From Halomonas sp. THAF5a (GTDB lineage: Bacteria; Pseudomonadota; Gammaproteobacteria; Pseudomonadales; Halomonadaceae), in contig NZ_CP045417.1 of the NCBI RefSeq assembly GCF_009363755.1, positions 1,984,001 through 2,048,000 on the forward strand: a DNA stretch of 64,000 bases. The letters run 5' to 3'. The notes below the pieces were generated by a model that ran no database searches, was not told the DNA's origin, and saw nothing but the letters and a program-made list of their open reading frames with translations. Position numbers and translations under genes: made by a program. Of the stretch, positions 62,801 through 64,000 are shown one piece after another; position 1 is the first letter of the stretch; each line of letters starts with the position of its first letter.

Positions 62801-64000
62801 ATGCGCCGCCACGCCCCCGCCCAGGACCGCCCCTGGCACGCCCTCTCGCCCGAGGCGGCCCTGACGGCGCTCGACGCCACGCCGGACGGACTATCGCAGG
62901 CCGCCGCCCGCGAGCGCCTGGCACGATACGGGCCGAACCGGCTCCAGCAGGGCCAGGGGCGGCCCGCCTGGCGGCGCCTGGTGGCGCAGTTCAACAACCT
63001 GCTGATGCTAATCCTGGTGGTCGCCGCGGCGGCGAGCCTCGGGCTTGGCCATGGGCTCGACGCCGCGGCCATCGCCGGGGTGGTGCTGATCATCGCGCTG
63101 ATCGGCTTTCTCCAGGAGGGCAAGGCCGAGCAGGCGCTGGAACGCATCCGCGACATGCTCTCGCCCCGCGCCCAGGTGGTGCGCGACGGCCACCGCCACG
63201 AGATCGACGCCGAGGCGCTGGTGCCCGGCGACATCGTGCTGCTGGAGAGCGGCGATAGGGTGCCCGCCGACCTGCGCCTGCTCGAGGCCAGACGGCTGCG
63301 CCACGAGGAGGCGGCGCTGACCGGGGAGTCGACCCCGGTGGACAAGGCGAGCGAGCCGGTCGACGAGGCATGCGAGCTGGCCGAGCGCGGCTCCATGGCC
63401 TTCGCCGGCACCCTGGTGGTCCAGGGCAGCGCCCGGGGGCTGGTGGTGGCTACCGGCGAGGACACCGAGATCGGGCGCATCTCCGAACTGCTGCGCGGGG
63501 TCGAGACGCTGCGCACGCCGCTGCTGCGCCAGCTCGACCGCGCCGGCCGTGTCCTCGGGGTGATCATCACGGCGCTGGCGGTGCTGACCGCGGCCTTCGG
63601 GGTGCTGGTGCATGGCGAGCCCCTCGGCGCGATGTTCATGGCCGCCGTGGGGCTGGCCGTGGCCGCCATCCCGGAGGGCATGCCGGCGATCGTCACCATC
63701 GGCCTGGCGCTGGGGGTCCAGGCCATGGCGCGCCGGCACGCCATCATCCGGCGGCTGCCCGCCGTGGAGACCCTGGGCGCGATCTCCACCATCTTCTCCG
63801 ACAAGACCGGCACCCTGACCCGCAACGAGATGACCGCCCGGGCGATCCGCCTGGCCGAGGCCGAATTCCGCCTCGCCGGCAGCGGCTTCGCCCCCGAGGG
63901 GAGCCTGCACGAGGTGCGCGACGGCGAGACCCTCGAGGCGCCTCTCGACCTCGACGACCACCCGGCCCTGCGCCACTTCCTCGCGGTCGGCGTGCTCTGC
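62801..64000 (+). CDS. P-type cation-transporting ATPase, N-terminal part
   Basis: 400 codons are in the window and the gene runs off the right edge. The ATG has AAGGAGG upstream. Visible features are an N-terminal cation-ATPase domain (WHALSPEAALTAL, YGPNRLQ), the actuator motif LTGEST, the transport-site helix AAIPEGMPAIVTIGL and the phosphorylation motif SDKTGTLTRNEMTA. These mark a type II (Ca2+/Na+/K+-like) P-type ATPase of about 900 residues. PEGMP instead of the commoner PEGLP is a small variation. The ion cannot be assigned from this half. Confidence 0.93.
   Translation, partial: MRRHAPAQDRPWHALSPEAALTALDATPDGLSQAAARERLARYGPNRLQQGQGRPAWRRLVAQFNNLLMLILVVAAAASLGLGHGLDAAAIAGVVLIIALIGFLQEGKAEQALERIRDMLSPRAQVVRDGHRHEIDAEALVPGDIVLLESGDRVPADLRLLEARRLRHEEAALTGESTPVDKASEPVDEACELAERGSMAFAGTLVVQGSARGLVVATGEDTEIGRISELLRGVETLRTPLLRQLDRAGRVLGVIITALAVLTAAFGVLVHGEPLGAMFMAAVGLAVAAIPEGMPAIVTIGLALGVQAMARRHAIIRRLPAVETLGAISTIFSDKTGTLTRNEMTARAIRLAEAEFRLAGSGFAPEGSLHEVRDGETLEAPLDLDDHPALRHFLAVGVLC

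Overview
The window is a high-GC gammaproteobacterial chromosome segment, most likely Halomonas or a close relative. Three things point there: the gene order thrS-infC-rpmI-rplT-pheS-pheT-ihfA, several small Halomonas/Pseudomonas families (DUF2788, DUF2489, DUF2909, DUF2970, DUF6482, DUF938), and a large share of transport genes for osmolytes and organic acids (OpuC-type ABC, BCCT, TRAP, AGCS, DASS).

Layout. 1-7.3 kb: end of a DUF2788 gene, then a leftward translation operon (thrS, infC with an apparent AUC start, rpmI, rplT, pheST, ihfA). 7.5-10.7 kb: OmpA-type lipoprotein, DUF2489 protein, DASS carboxylate transporter. 10.8-19 kb: leftward aa3/caa3-type cytochrome c oxidase block (coxB-coxA-ctaG-coxC, then SURF1, a CxxxC membrane protein, ctaA, ctaB) with small membrane proteins. 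19.2-21 kb: phasin-like protein, lrgAB, tRNA-Pro(GGG). 21.2-25.6 kb: hybrid sensor kinase overlapping a REC-GGDEF-EAL regulator. 25.8-28.1 kb: MFS transporter with an acidic tail and a DUF6482 protein. 28.4-32.1 kb: four-gene osmoprotectant ABC operon. 32.2-38.8 kb: MmgE/PrpD protein, nitrilase, AGCS symporter, YbhB, a DHDPS-family aldolase and a membrane protein.

38.85-42.25 kb is foreign. It is visibly AT-rich and contains three leftward genes separated by two sites with attC architecture (AAC...GTT ends, paired arms with one extrahelical G). I read it as two integron gene cassettes without an integrase (a CALIN). One cassette carries a glycine-rich TerB-like protein plus a membrane protein with an embedded HNH-like nuclease motif. 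The other carries an unrecognised protein with an HWGIHHLHLG motif. These are the best candidates for an undescribed (possibly defence) system.

42.6-53.1 kb is a catabolic region. It holds a VOC protein, a methylmalonate-semialdehyde dehydrogenase, an M24 protein resembling the DMSP lyase DddP but lacking its proposed catalytic Asp, a 2OG-Fe(II) oxygenase and a divergent LysR. Next comes a cupin / XRE-cupin regulator / SnoaL-like / FAD oxidoreductase / BCCT transporter group, which looks like import and oxidation of an amine or betaine-like compound. 53.8-64 kb: a secreted acidic repeat protein, a GbdR-like AraC regulator, endonuclease IV, a complete TRAP transporter, a small lipoprotein, a DUF938 methyltransferase, RluF with a long basic tail, YchJ, and the start of a P-type cation ATPase cut by the window edge.
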